A stretch of DNA of 64,000 bases from Oidiodendron maius Zn (Eukaryota; Ascomycota; Leotiomycetes; Myxotrichaceae), in the NCBI GenBank assembly GCA_000827325.1, contig KN832872.1, positions 434,001 to 498,000 of the forward strand, written 5' to 3'. The notes beneath the pieces are model-generated. The model made no database searches. It was not told the DNA's origin and worked only from the letters and a program-made list of their open reading frames with translations. Both the position numbers and the translations under genes were made by a program. Below, piece by piece: positions 1 to 11,635 of this stretch. How positions within the stretch are numbered: the stretch's first letter is position 1; every line of letters starts with the position of its first letter.

Positions 1-348
1 ACCATATCCAGGTCTGCCGCCTATCCAGCCTGTGCCATACATCGGGGCCAGGCCGAGGCGGCGACGGCGACGATTCCGGAGGCATCTGAGGAGAGGGTTA
101 GAAAGAGTCCGACAGAGGCAGACGAATTCTCCGCGGGAGGCGTGCGGGAGATAGGTAACTTACGCAAGTGTGAGGAAGACGAAAATGAAGAAGACAGCAA
201 CTCCTGCTGCCAGCACCCATCGCCCCCAGTTGTACCAATTGGAATTGCAGTTCCCGTTATAGTAGTAGCCATCACAGCTATGAGATGCTAAGGTTAGAAG
301 GCATATCGCACGGACTGAGATTTGGGTAGCTCACTAGTTGTTCGCCAT
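1..348 (-). CDS. RCR-family membrane protein (chitin/cell-wall regulation), 3' part beyond the window
   Basis: Three exons can be joined: 348-335, 277-164 and 85-1, where the gene runs off the left edge. The start ATG lies in a CCACCATGG context. The joined product begins MANNYCDGYYYNGNC, has a segment NWYNWGRWVLAAGVAVFFIF followed by FLTLA (one membrane helix), then a basic stretch LRNRRRRRLGL and APMYGTGWIGG. A short Cys/Tyr/Asn-rich head, one helix, an Arg cluster and a Tyr/Gly/Pro tail match the fungal RCR family (Resistance to Congo Red), which affects chitin deposition and vacuolar or endosomal trafficking of membrane proteins. The C-terminal tail, which carries PY motifs in family members, is not in the window. 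Introns are 333/334-278 (GTGAGC..ATAG) and 163-86 (GTAAGT..CAG). Confidence 0.8.
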
Positions 349-2249
349 GGTGGCGGAGAGGTTGTTGGGATTGCGGACTGGAGATAGACTGGCACAAAGC
401 CGACGAAGAGGAAAGAGGAGGAAGTAGAGTGGATGTTGGAGATGCAAGATAGAATGAGGAGCAACGCCGAGAGCTGGGCAGATGAGACAATTTAAATGGC
501 GGAAAGGCTTTCGCTGAGTGCCAAGCCAGCGGCCCGGAGTCACCAAGGCTGAGACCTCGACCACTTTCCCCCATTTTTTGCGGTTGGTTCGTTGCTGCGC
601 CCACATGTGGCTGCGTACCGCAACCGAAAACGCGGGAATGTGATTCATGCCTTGCTGCCTGGATGTCTCGCGCGGTTGCCCGCAAAACGCGGAGGCGCGC
701 GCTGCCGACAGCCGTAGTGCAGCCTACCCAGCCCACCGTAGTCGTGGATTCCATTCTGTGGCTCGAATCCGTCCAGACCCAACGTTGGTACCTTACGTTG
801 AGTCAGGGACGGTCCCTTCCTGTGGATGCAGTTAGGATTCAGGAACCGGGCTGCTAGTCGGAGACTAGTATCTGAGTCACCAATGATAGCGAGAATGATA
901 TTGAGATGTTACACAGTTCTGGATGCCCAGGGCGACATGATATCGACGACAGAAGGTGGTTAGTGATATTGAACTCATGGCGATAAGCAGTGGTAAAAGA
1001 GGAGAAGAGCGGGCCGGGCGGGGGACAGTACGGAGTCATCTCTGCTACTCGATCTCTACGAGTGATATCTATCCCCACTCCCTCTTACTCTTTCTCTACT
1101 GTGTCTAGGGATCGTCTCTCTACGAGTAGACCTCCAAGCCTCGGCCACGGCATAGTGAGTACCCTGAGATTTTATTTTGAGCCGCACCTCGAAGAACACA
1201 AACTGAGTTATATACTATCCTGTGCAATATTACTCGACCATATAAATTCATGCTATGGTAAATTTTGAATCGCCCGGAAACGGTTTGGCGGAGACTTGTG
1301 GCGATGTCAAAGGTGGCCAATCATCGTCGACCGTCCTCCTTCGCGCATTGATTGGCCGGGGCCCTGGGCCACCCGAGTGCCAACGCATCAAAGTGGTTTG
1401 TGCGCGAGAGGCATCCTGGGGGTGTCTGGCTGCTGTATATGGCACTGGCTCCGGCACAGTTTCTTCCCCTTCTTCATCTTCTCCTCCTCTCCTCTCCTCC
1501 TCTCTCATCTCGTCTGTCTTGGGGTTCGCATCCTCGTCGTCCTTCTCGTACCATCCTCTGCTCCTCAGCCTGGGCAATGACGTCGCGCCGTGCAACGGAC
1601 ACTCGTACAGCTTTCTGTCCACAATGCCTCACAGAGAGTAGTCCACGCAGGCGGCGGGTCAGGGAGTCCTCGTCAGCACTCGTCGCCGCCTCTCGGGCAG
1701 CCAAGTCTTCTCTACTGGGTCCGCGGCACATACACATAGGTAGAGGAAGAAGCAGTGGTTGGGGTTCCAAGCGGGACCATAGATATGCTAATTACAGACT
1801 CCCAACCAGTAACACCCAGCGATGCCTCGCAATAGCGCACTGCATTGCAACAGCCCGGTCACGCTCAACACCGAAGAAAGTAAGTGCTGAAGATGCCACC
1901 AGTGAAGACGCCAGGAGTCCAGGGAATTCTACAAACCTCCCTCCGCGCTACTACAAATGCTATATGAGCAGAAGTCGTTAAGTCGTTGTCGCTTTGTCGC
2001 GGACATGGCGCATTAAATCGGGGAACTTAATGGTAGGTATGGGAACTATCTTTTTGTTTCAATTTCGTCTTCGATAGGCGCCAGGGATGGTAGGTGATAG
2101 GAACGAGAGAGCTTAAGCTGGTGAGATGTATATGGTCCTCGCAGACCGAAAGAGAGATTCTGTCTTTCCATTAACTTCATTATCGTCAAGGGAGCCTTTG
2201 GTCCCAAGTGGGTCTGGAGGACCCAAGTCATAACGGGTCTTCGGATGGC
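349..2249. other. Intergenic region, no gene recognised
   Basis: About 1.9 kb upstream of the RCR gene and downstream of ARL8. It is fairly GC-rich with pyrimidine runs around 1450-1520. The open frames here (longest 1352-1981, plus strand) are low-complexity Ser/Arg/Leu strings with no motif I recognise and an equally long antisense frame, so they look like chance ORFs. It probably holds promoter and UTR sequence. Confidence 0.6.
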
Positions 2250-3120
2250 CTACTTGCTCGCACGAGCAACAAGCCATTGCAAGACCGCATCCAGGTTGGT
2301 TTCTTCTTTTGCGCTTATGCCGTAGCAGCTCACCTCGCGATGGGAGATGCTCTTTAGATCCAGCGCGTCGATCAACTCGTCTACCGACAACTTCTCCTCG
2401 AGATCCGACTTGTTCCCGAGCACGAGCAGGGGAATACCTTCCAACACGGGCTTCGCAAGGAGCATGTGGAGCTCATCCTTGGCGACCGGTAGAGCTCCTG
2501 TATCTGCCGAGTCGACGATGAAGACGATTGCATTTACTCCTCGGCAGTATCGCTCCCACATCGACCGGAAACGTGGTTGGCCGCCGAGGTCCCAGCATTT
2601 CAGTGTTACATGACCCTTTTGTACGCGTTTCATATTGAAACCAACCGTTGGGATCGAACTAGATTAAGAGCAATATGGTCAGCCAGGACTCTCGACACCC
2701 GCCCGCTGTGGTGCGTGGCTAGCCGCACCCCACTGGGAATAAAAGGACCGGGAGTAAGGGAGTGGCATACTCGAGGGTAAATTCACCGCCCTGTCAGTTA
2801 CGGAGAGGATCAGTAGCTGGGCGATGGTTGCACTAGGGATTGTTTGCAGGGCTTACCGCTAGAACTCTCAGCAGCGACGTCTTACCAGCGTTTTGCAGAC
2901 CGATCATAGTAATGTCCATCTCCGTCGCCCTGCGCAGCAAAGGCCACTCGTCAGCAGTCTTCCATCAAACTGGCTCCAAGGATATTTGCATCTGCCATCC
3001 TGTTGCGAGGGTGCGATCGCAGCCGATCAAGAAGGGGGTAGACAGCAGGTGGACTGCAGCAAATACTCACCAGAAAAGCCTCAACAGCCAGTCATAAACC
3101 TTTTTGACGAGACTCGCCAT
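2250..3120 (-). CDS. ARL8: ARF-like small GTPase ARL8
   Basis: Four exons: 3120-3071, 2929-2857, 2790-2771 (only 20 nt) and 2658-2250. The joined protein of about 186 residues starts [17 protein letters not shown], an amphipathic helix with no Gly2, as in Arl8, which is not myristoylated. It then shows the P-loop [11 protein letters not shown], switch region [14 protein letters not shown]3 [19 protein letters not shown] and G4 [21 protein letters not shown] is nearly diagnostic of Arl8, which sits on lysosomes/vacuoles and links them to movement and fusion machinery. Introns are 3070-2930 (GTGAGT..GCAG), 2856-2791 (GTAAGC..ACAG) and 2770-2659 (GTATGC..CTAG). All joins keep frame and recover the family sequence. 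Confidence 0.93.
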
Positions 3121-4410
3121 CTTGGCGCGAGCTCAGGAGCAGTTAGCTGGTCGAAACAGCAGCCAGTTAAGAATTCGCACGAGGCTGCGCAGTAATGTGG
3201 GAAGGTAAGAAAGCTGCCACAGCAAGATTGGAGAGGCAGCAAGTCGACCCAGGCCAGCAGCGTAGAATCTGGACTGCTTAATAACAGGCCGTAGAGCGAA
3301 AACGCATGTGTTATCGAGCAGTGTTAGAGGGAGAGTCCCTTTTACACGTAGAGTAAACCGTCGGTGTAGCGATCAGACTCAGCGCTTGTGTGGCGAGAGC
3401 TCACAGAGAGTAAGAAAACGACCAGCGTCCAAGCTTTCTCTCTCGGCAGTGCCGCGGCGGAAGGGGAAGCAGATTTGCAGTAGTTGGAGGTGACCGTGGA
3501 TCCTGTTCACAGGAACGTGCCTGCAGCGAGACCTGGTTGAGCGAGTCCGCGGCGGGGCGGTCAAACGCGGGAGGTTGGCCGAAGATGAGGGGCAGAGAGA
3601 ACCGGGTGCACAGGAGAGGCGCAAAACCCACAGTTGGAAGAAATTAATGAGGGTTGGAAAGGACGGCGATGGGCAGGTGGTGATAGCAGTTGGCGATGAC
3701 GGCGTCTTGGGAGGGTTCTGGGTTGCTCTGCTTGGGTTGCTTCTCATGCTACTGCAGCACCAAGGTCCACGAATGGATGGCAGTAAGGAATAACGACGGA
3801 CAGCAGCCCTGGGTCAGGCAGATCTGCTCTATGGGGAGAGCGGTTGCAAGCAGCAGTAGCAGTAGAAGCAGGCGCATGCAGTACCCAGGCGGCGGTTAAG
3901 ATGTCGCTCGGGATGACCTGGGGACGCATCGACGACTGGCCACTCGAAACTTCGCCGACCAGTCAGGAGCCAGGCAATGGGGAGGCTAGGGGCAGATCCA
4001 ATGCCACCGGCGGAGGGTCCTTACCTATTATGTAGAGATGATCGTAAGAGAGTTGGGCGTGGGCTGTTTGCGGTGGTCCGGATTTTGTCTGCGTTTGTCC
4101 CAGAACGTGTGACTTTGGGGGGGGGGGGGTTACACTGATTGCTGCCCGATAAGGTCAGCACGTGACAGAAATTCCAAAATTATTTTTTTCCTGGGAATGT
4201 CGACCAGCCTTGTACAGAGGAAGTTAGGTGTCAGGTCTTTCTCACTCCCACGAAGATAAGAGAGCCCTCGGTGGGCAACTGTGGTATGTCCTAGGACATC
4301 CACATTATAATTGTAAGCCACAGCTCTGAATTAGATCTTATATCTTTCATCGACGAGCTCCTTGCATATTGTCCCGTCCGATCAAGTTCTAACCATCTCC
4401 CAGCTCAGCC
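3121..4410. other. Intergenic region between divergent ARL8 and RPA2
   Basis: Divergent promoter region of about 1.3 kb. It holds a run of 13 G at 4117-4129 and AGC/TAG triplet repeats near 3848-3868. No gene is supported. A 42-codon minus frame at 3749-3877 with a Leu-rich start is discussed under findings. Confidence 0.6.
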
Positions 4411-7400
4411 ATGCCTTCGTCCAAGGTAGCTCCAACCAGCACGGACTGGAGTCATGAATTTGATACCGTCCGCAGAGAGAAGCTCTTCCGGAATCCTCCA
4501 GAGGACCACACTGCGTATCCTGCTCTGAAAGAAGCCATTTCTCCCCACATCGAGTCCTTCAATGCACTCTTCGAAGAGGATGGCTTAATATCCAAATCAA
4601 TAAAAGACATTGGCACAGTTACAATTCTTGATGGTGATCCACGAACCGGCCCAGCAGGGAAAAATAAACTGGAGATCAGAGTTAAGCAGGTCCTGTGCCA
4701 GAAGTCAATGCTTCCGGATTCAAACAAATTCTCCACCAGAAATCGAGAAATCTTACCCTCTGAGTGCCGAGAGCGCCATGTTACCTATCGTGGGAAGCTG
4801 AGCGCGGTGTTTGAATATAGGATCAATGACAGCGATCCAAAGGAGGTGATCCGAGAACTCGGGAACCTACCGCTTATGGTCATGGTGCGTACACCCCTCA
4901 CAAACATTGTGCCTACGGCAGCTGACACCATGCAAGTCAAACAAGTGTCACCTCGAGAATAATTCACCGGCCCTATTGGTGCAGAGGAAAGAAGAGTCAG
5001 AAGAGCTGGGAGGTTATTTCATAGTCAACGGCATTGAGAAGATTGTGCGACTTCTCATCGTCAATCGAAGAAATTTCCCCATGGGCCTCATACGGCCGTC
5101 TTTCGAGAATCGAGGGGCTGGATTTACCAAGTTTGGTGTCCTAATACGATCCACACGTCCGGACGAAACGTCTCAGACAAACGTACTCCACTATCACGAC
5201 AGTGGCAATATTATGCTCCAATTCGCATGGCGGAAGAAGCTCTACCTTATACCGGTCATGATGATTCTGAAAGCTCTAGTAGAGACGAATGATCGCGAAA
5301 TATACGAGGGCCTGGTTGGATTGGCGGGATCAGAGAGTGCTGAAAATACCTTTTTGACTGACCGCGTGGAACTGCTACTGCAGACGTACAAGACATACGG
5401 ACTTTACACGAAAACCAAAACTCGAGCATTCATTGGAGAAAAATTTCGCGTTGTATTTGGCCTTCCAGACACACTCTCGCATTACGAAGCCGGAACTGAA
5501 TTCCTGCGAAAGGTTATCCTCGTACATCTGGGGAACGTCAATGTAACGGAATCTCAAGACAACGACAAATTCAAGATGCTGCTGTTTATGGTAAAAAAAT
5601 TATATTCTCTGGTAGCGGGAGACTCTGCCCCAGATAATCCCGATGCAGTTTCAAACCAAGAGATCCTGCTTGGTGGGTTTCTCTTCGGAAATATCATCAA
5701 AGAAAGACTCGAAGATATCCTCACTGTTCATTTGCGCTTGGCACTACGCCAGTGGATTAGAAAGAGCTCGGAGAACAATTTTGCCTCCCCCGAGTTCCAA
5801 TCGAATTTCCCTACAAAAATGTTTGCAAGCACGAACGAGAACGTCGGTGGTGCACTCGAATATTTCATGTCGACGGGTAATCTCATTAGCCCGTCAGGAC
5901 TCGATCTGCAACAAGTGTCTGGATTCACAGTGGTTGCGGAGAAGCTAAACTTCCTCAGATTCATCAGTCACTTCCGGATGGTTCACAGAGGCAGCTTCTT
6001 CGCGCAGATGAAGACCACTGCGGTCCGAAAGTTACTTCCTGAAAGCTGGGGTTTCTTATGTCCTGTCCACACTCCAGATGGAGGGCCCTGCGGACTCCTC
6101 AACCATCTAGCTCATAAGTGTAAGATCATGACGCATGCAGTGGATGTGTCAGCAGTCCCAAAATTAGTCGCTGATCTTGGCGCCGTCGGGTCCAGCTCTG
6201 CTGCTGGAGACAGCAGCGTCGTTATTCAGCTCGACGGTAGGATACTGGGTTGGTGCACACCCAAACAGGCTCTCGCAATCGCTGATACGCTACGGTACTG
6301 GAAAGTGGAAGGAACACATAATGTCCCTAAGGAGCTGGAAATCGGCTACTTTCCAATATCTCGAGGAGGGCAATATCCGGGTATCTATATGGCCTCTGCT
6401 CCTGCTCGAATGATCCGGCCCGTTAAGTATCTACCACTTGGAGAAGAAGACTTCGTTGGACCTCTTGAGCAGCCGTACATGTCTATTGCAGTCACGGAGC
6501 AGGAGATTGTGTCCGGTGAGTCCACGCACGTCGAATTCAGCCCTACCAATATCTTGTCTATTTTGGCCAATATGACGCCCTTCTCCGATTTCAACCAGTC
6601 CCCTCGAAATATGTACCAATGTCAGATGGGTAAACAGACAATGGGAACTCCTGGAACGGCTCTTCGTTATAGAACAGATAACAAGACATATCGACTTCAA
6701 ACTGGGCAAACCCCCATTGCCAGGGCTAAATTACACAACGCATACGGCTTCGATAACTTCCCCAACGGTATGAATGCAGTGGTTGCAGTCATCTCTTATA
6801 CGGGCTACGACATGGACGACGCTATGATAGTTAACAAGTATGCCCATGAGCGAGGGTTCGGCCACGGATCCATTTACAAAGTCAAGAAATACGACCTCGA
6901 AGAGGGGGGCAAGAAGTCAGGCATGAAATCCGCCTCAAAGAGAAGCATCAAGAAGCTGTTTGGCTTCGCGCCGGGGGGGTTGATTAAAGCCGAATGGAAA
7001 GCGGCGATTGACGAAGACGGTCTACCCTTCGTGGGGAGAAAGGTACAAGACGGGGACTTGATTTGTGCGTGGCATACAGTCAGTCTGAATGCAACAGGCG
7101 AGTTCATGAATCGAGATGGGGTGACGCACTTCGAGAAGTACAAGGACCCCGAGCCTGCGTTCATTGAAGAGGTGCGCCTAATTGGCAGCGAGACTGGAGC
7201 TTCTCCAGCGCAGGCCATCTCAGTCAAGTACCGTGTAGCTCGATCGCCAGTCATTGGTGACAAGTTTTCTTCCCGCCACGGCCAGAAAGGAGTGATGTCG
7301 TATCTGTGGCCTACGAGGGACATGCCATTCTCCGAATCTGGAATGCAGCCGGATGTGATTATCAACCCCCATGCCTTCCCGTCGCGAATGACGATTGGCA

Positions 7401-8125
7401 TGTTTGTCGAGTCACTTGCAGGCAAATCCGGGGCGCTGCACGGCCTTGCACAAGAGAGCACACCGTTCCAATTCGACGAGGAGAATACGGCGGCGGACTA
7501 CTTCGGCAAGCAGCTCATGGCGGCAGGGTACAACTACCATGGCAACGAGCCGATGTACTCTGGGATCACCGGAGAGGAGCTGCACGCGGATATCTTCATC
7601 GGGGTCGTGTACTACCAGCGCCTGCGACACATGGTCAACGACAAGTACCAGGTGCGGACAACGGGACCGATCAGTCAACTGACGGGCCAGCCCGTACAGG
7701 GAAGGAAGCGAGGAGGTGGCATCCGGGTGGGTGAGATGGAGCGCGACTCGCTGCTGGCCCACGGCGCCGCCTTCCTACTCCAGGACCGGCTGTTCAACTG
7801 CTCCGACTATAAGAAGTCGTGGATCTGCAGGGAGTGCGGGACCTTCCTGTCGACGCAGCCGACGGTGTCTGCCTCCGCGCCGCGGAAGAGGGGGACTGGC
7901 GTGGTTCGCTGCAGGAGATGCGCACGGCGATCAGAGGATTGGGCCGGGCCGGGCGAGGTGTGGGAGGACGGCGAGGGGCAGCGCTGGGTGGGCGGCGACG
8001 ATGTGACGATCGTCGCCGTGCCGAGTGTCCTGAAGTATCTCGACGTCGAGCTCGCCGCCCTAGGCATCAAGCTGAAGTACAACGTGGACCTAGTCACGGG
8101 TTCAAATCGCAACAACCGGCGTTAA
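4411..8125 (+). CDS. RPA135: DNA-directed RNA polymerase I second-largest subunit (A135)
   Basis: Two exons, 4411-4884 and 4937-8125, separated by a 52-nt intron (GTGCGT..CAAG) that joins LPLMVM to SNKCHLEN, matching family spacing. The product is about 1220 residues, normal for the Pol I beta-like subunit that with RPA190 forms the rDNA-transcribing core in the nucleolus. Visible landmarks: GGYFIVNGIEKIVRLLI, LPESWGFLCPVHTPDGGPCG, NQSPRNMYQCQMGKQTMG, the hybrid-binding block SYTGYDMDDAMIVNK, GDKFSSRHGQKG, and RMTIGMFVESLAGKSGALHG. The C-terminal zinc ribbon is present as CRECG then CRRC, followed by YLDVELAALGIKLK. The first exon keeps an open frame a little past the donor, so a naive ORF call gives a false end near 4962. 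Confidence 0.96.
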
Positions 8126-8610
8126 TTAGGGTGATGGCTGCTAGAAAAAAGTGAATGGCGTTCGTGGGGTTCAAGGGAGTTCAGCATGTGGCATGAGATA
8201 GAAACGGACATCTTGGTCTGTCCGTGAAATATATATGTCTCTCTCTCTCTCTCTCTCTTTGTCTCTCCACCCGCTGTCTCTCCGGCTCTTGTAGATATAC
8301 GACATCGCGTACCTGAGACCAAAATAAAAGGATAATCTGGTTTCCTGAGGCAGCAATAAGATGTCATTTATCTGATTCCTGTGAATTCGCAGTTGTGATT
8401 AGTCATCTGCCATGGCACTTCTGGTGCTTTTTACTAGCGCTGATGGTGTGATTGCTGGTGAGCTCTTGCGGGGGCGACTTAAAAGAGGACAGCATCTTCC
8501 ACCCGCCCAGTCTCTCCAAAACTTCATCTTTTTCCTCTACCGCACACTGGGAATATCCCCTCTAGCGTCTCTACTTTCCAAATAACCTTTTTCGCTCTGC
8601 AAAATTCAAC
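8126..8610. other. Intergenic region with CT microsatellite
   Basis: 3' flank of RPA135 and promoter of the peroxiredoxin gene. A CT-dinucleotide run lies at about 8237-8258. TC-rich leader sequence precedes the next ATG. No gene seen. Confidence 0.6.
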
Positions 8611-9609
8611 ATGGCTACTGAAGAGAGAGCAGCTCCGTGAGTTTCCCTTTCGAGGTTATTTACCCCTCTAAAGTACCAATCACCCCGCGCCCGATTGCGG
8701 AAGAAGAACGATGGCCAAATTCTCCATTCCCCCCATTCTCTGATGAGCAATCTAAGCCATGGACGAGAAGTATAGCCTCGTCGTCTGCTCATTTATGCTT
8801 TTCTCGCCTGTAATCAAGTTCACTCACCAAATGGCCCTTCTTACGCCCATTTCCTTTCTGGTCTGATCCCAGCGCTGACTGTGCTCCTTGCAGCCTCCGA
8901 TTGGGATCAACCGCACCCAATTTCCAGGCCGAGACCACCAAAGGCTCGATTGACTTCCATGAGTTTATCGGTGATGGCTGGGCAGTCCTTTTTTCCCATC
9001 CCGAGGACTACACCCCGGTCTGCACCACCGAGCTGGGCGCCTTTGCCAAGCTCGAGCCCGAGTTCACCAAGCGCGGCGTCAAGCTGATCGGCCTGTCTGC
9101 CAACACCATCGAATCCCACGGGGGTTGGATCAAGGATATCGATGAGATCAGCGGCAGCAATTTGAACTTCCCCATCATTGGTGACAAAGAACGCAAGGTT
9201 GCGTACCTCTATGACATGTGAGTCTACGCTTCGCAGCCAATTTCAGAATACGCGGCTAATACAACCCAGGCTTGACTACCAAGATACCACGAACGTCGAC
9301 TCCAAGGGCATTGCGTTCACCATTCGTTCGGTCTTCATCATTGACCCTAAGAAAACCATCCGTCTCATCCTCTCCTACCCCGCTTCCACTGGCCGCAACA
9401 CCGCCGAGGTCCTCCGCGTGGTCGACTCCCTCCAGACTGGCGACAAGCACCGTGTCACCACTCCCATCAACTGGGTCCCCGGTGATGATGTGATCGTCCA
9501 CCCCAGCGTTAAGAACGAGGAGGCCAAGACCCTATTCCCCGACTTCCGCATTGTCAAGCCATACCTCAGATTCACCCCTCTGCCAAAGGAGAAGACCTCC
9601 GCAGCTTAA
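8611..9609 (+). CDS. 1-Cys peroxiredoxin (Prx6/Prx1 type)
   Basis: Three exons: 8611-8636, 8894-9217 and 9270-9609, giving about 229 residues. The first coding exon is 26 nt and reads MATEERAAP; the 257-nt first intron (GTGAGT..TGCAG) is long for this window, and the second is 52 nt. The peroxidatic cysteine is about C52 in HPEDYTPVCTTE, the PVCTTE form typical of 1-Cys enzymes. The C-terminal dimerisation domain continues through NTAEVLRVVDSLQTGDKH and TPINWVPGDDVIVHP. It reduces hydroperoxides with the help of thioredoxin or glutathione. There is no clear presequence, so a cytosolic place is more likely than the mitochondrial one of yeast Prx1, though this is inference. Confidence 0.94.
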
Positions 9610-10156
9610 ATTTAGGTGAAGTTCGGGGGGAAATCATCGTGGGGCATATTGGAGCGTTTCGAGATACCTAATGCAAAGCAAGCACTGCAGACTGTCACAT
9701 GCTCGGTGTGATGATGTCACGATGAAGCGCAGGTGCTCTATTGGTAGTCGTAGTAGTGAAAGCTACGGTAGCAAATAATTACCAAACATCTATACCTCTA
9801 GGCTTTGAAAATTGTGAATCCAGTCTCAATGCTATCAATGTTGAGAAAATTAGGAGGGAAGTGTGTTGATAAAGCATAGAATGCAGTTTAGGCCCATAAA
9901 TCTGCTAAAGTATTTGCCGTCTCGCGTTCTCATTCGGCAATTCAATTTAGTCGGCAATACCAGACGGCCTCACCAGCTTATAACGATCGTAATTCATAAA
10001 AACCCTTCCCTCTCTCAATATATTTGGAGTTTTATATCATTGCTACCACTCGACGTTTGACTACCCATGATATTCGGCGGGCAGGTCGCTGCGCGATAAA
10101 ATAGACTTTGATACATTTGAACCCCTCTGTCCACCCCCACCATTCTGCCCCTCCAA
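9610..10156. other. Intergenic region
   Basis: AT-rich spacer between two genes on the plus strand. A short frame at 9863-10060 has no recognisable motif. Nothing else seen. Confidence 0.6.
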
Positions 10157-11341
10157 ATGCTGCATCATTTGATGGTGGGGACTTGGACCCCACCAGGTGC
10201 CATCTTCACCTTTGAGTTCGACGACGAGTTATTCAGTTTGAAGTTGATCAAGAGAACGGCGATCCCGGAAGATGAGCCCATCTCATGGATGACATTTGAT
10301 GTGTGTTTCTCCCACATCCTCAGGGAGTCGCTTTAGCTGATGCAGTGTATCCAGCATGCAAAGAAGAATATATACGGAGCATCCATGAAGAAATGGTCCA
10401 GCCATACAGTTAAGAGTCCCACAGAGATCTTTCATAATGCTTCGCTTTCAATGTCTCACGATCGTACGGTCCGTTCCAACTGTAATTTCTTCCGCGCTGA
10501 CAGCTATCCAGCCAAAGCAGACAGCGCAGATACGAATACAAGAGCTATATTCGTATTGGCAGCCAAGCAACCCCCCTTCAATGTGTATGGAAACCCGTTC
10601 TATGATAATGCCGGCTGGGGCAATGTCTTCTCTGTCAATAAAGACGGTGGTCTTGAGAAAAACGTCCAGAATTACGAATACAGCCCAGAGACCGGCATTC
10701 ATGGAATGGTCTTTGATCCAACGGAGACGTACCTCTACTCAGCAGACCTCAGGGGGAATAGCATCTGGACACACAAGAAAAACAGTGAGACAGGCCACTT
10801 AACATTAGTTAACAGGCTCGCGGCACCATCGCCTGGCGACCACCCTCGTTGGGTAGCACTGCATCCCAGTGGAAAGTATCTTTATGTCCTTATGGAGGCA
10901 GGGAATAGACTTGGAGTCTACGTGATTGATGAGCAGTTGCACATCCCCACATTCACACAGATTACATACCCTCTCATCCCCCCGGGTATTCCCAATCCCA
11001 AAATGTACCGCTCAGACGTGTGCAGCCTCTCGCACAGCGGGAAGTACCTCTTCGCCACCTCCCGTGCCAATTCCGCCAGCTTGACGGGCTACATCGCGGT
11101 CTTTAAACTAGGTGAGGCGGGGAATATCGAGAGGCAGATATGCCTGAATCCGACTCCCACCAGTGGAGGACATTCAAACGCGGTCAGCCCATGCGACTGG
11201 AGCGATGAGTGGATCGCATTAACGGATGATCAGGAGGGCTGGCTGGAAATTTATCGCTGGAACGAGGAGTTCCTGGCGAGGGTTGCGCATTGCGATGTAA
11301 AGGAGCCCGGGTTCGGTATGAATGCTATCTGGTATGACTGA
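10157..11341 (+). CDS. 3-carboxy-cis,cis-muconate lactonizing enzyme (beta-propeller lactonase)
   Basis: Exons 10157-10300 and 10355-11341 join across a 54-nt intron (GTGTGT..CCAG) to a 376-residue protein. It begins MLHHLMVGTWTPPGAIFTFE and runs through EPISWMTFDHAKKNIYGA, NYEYSPETGIHGMVFDPTE, GDHPRWVALHPSGKYLY, PTPTSGGHSNAVSPCDWSDE and ends EPGFGMNAIWYD. This is the fungal CMLE sequence pattern: a seven-bladed propeller that lactonises 3-carboxymuconate in the protocatechuate branch of the beta-ketoadipate pathway. No other gene of that pathway is in the window, so it is not clustered here. The open frame upstream of the exon 2 acceptor is intron. Confidence 0.94.
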
Positions 11342-11635
11342 TTAGACTGGCATTTAGAATAGAGATAGACGATCCCTCTTAAGATATGAATAATTATGTT
11401 AGTTGCTCTACCAGAATTGGTGGAACACACTGATGAAATAGTGCGGGTAGTGATGGAGATAACCCGGGAAAGAAATTTGACGAGGGTATTTCATTATCCG
11501 TCATCGTCATCGCAAATGTTAGTCAGAACGACATGACCCTTCATAACTTATAGAGTGAGAGAAAGAGGCCAGGAGAATCGAGCATCGTTGCTACAGGCTA
11601 CGAAGGACTGAAACTATGCGGCGGCATCAACGACG

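Noticed and set aside
278-754. Minus-strand ORFs overlapping the RCR first exon
   Set aside because: The spliced RCR protein explains this stretch; the longer frames have no recognisable sequence.
1352-1981. 209-codon plus-strand ORF
   Set aside because: Low-complexity Ser/Arg/Leu content, no motif, similar-length open frame on the other strand, no splice-supported extension.
8237-8258. CT repeat as a functional element
   Set aside because: Simple microsatellite; no sign of more.
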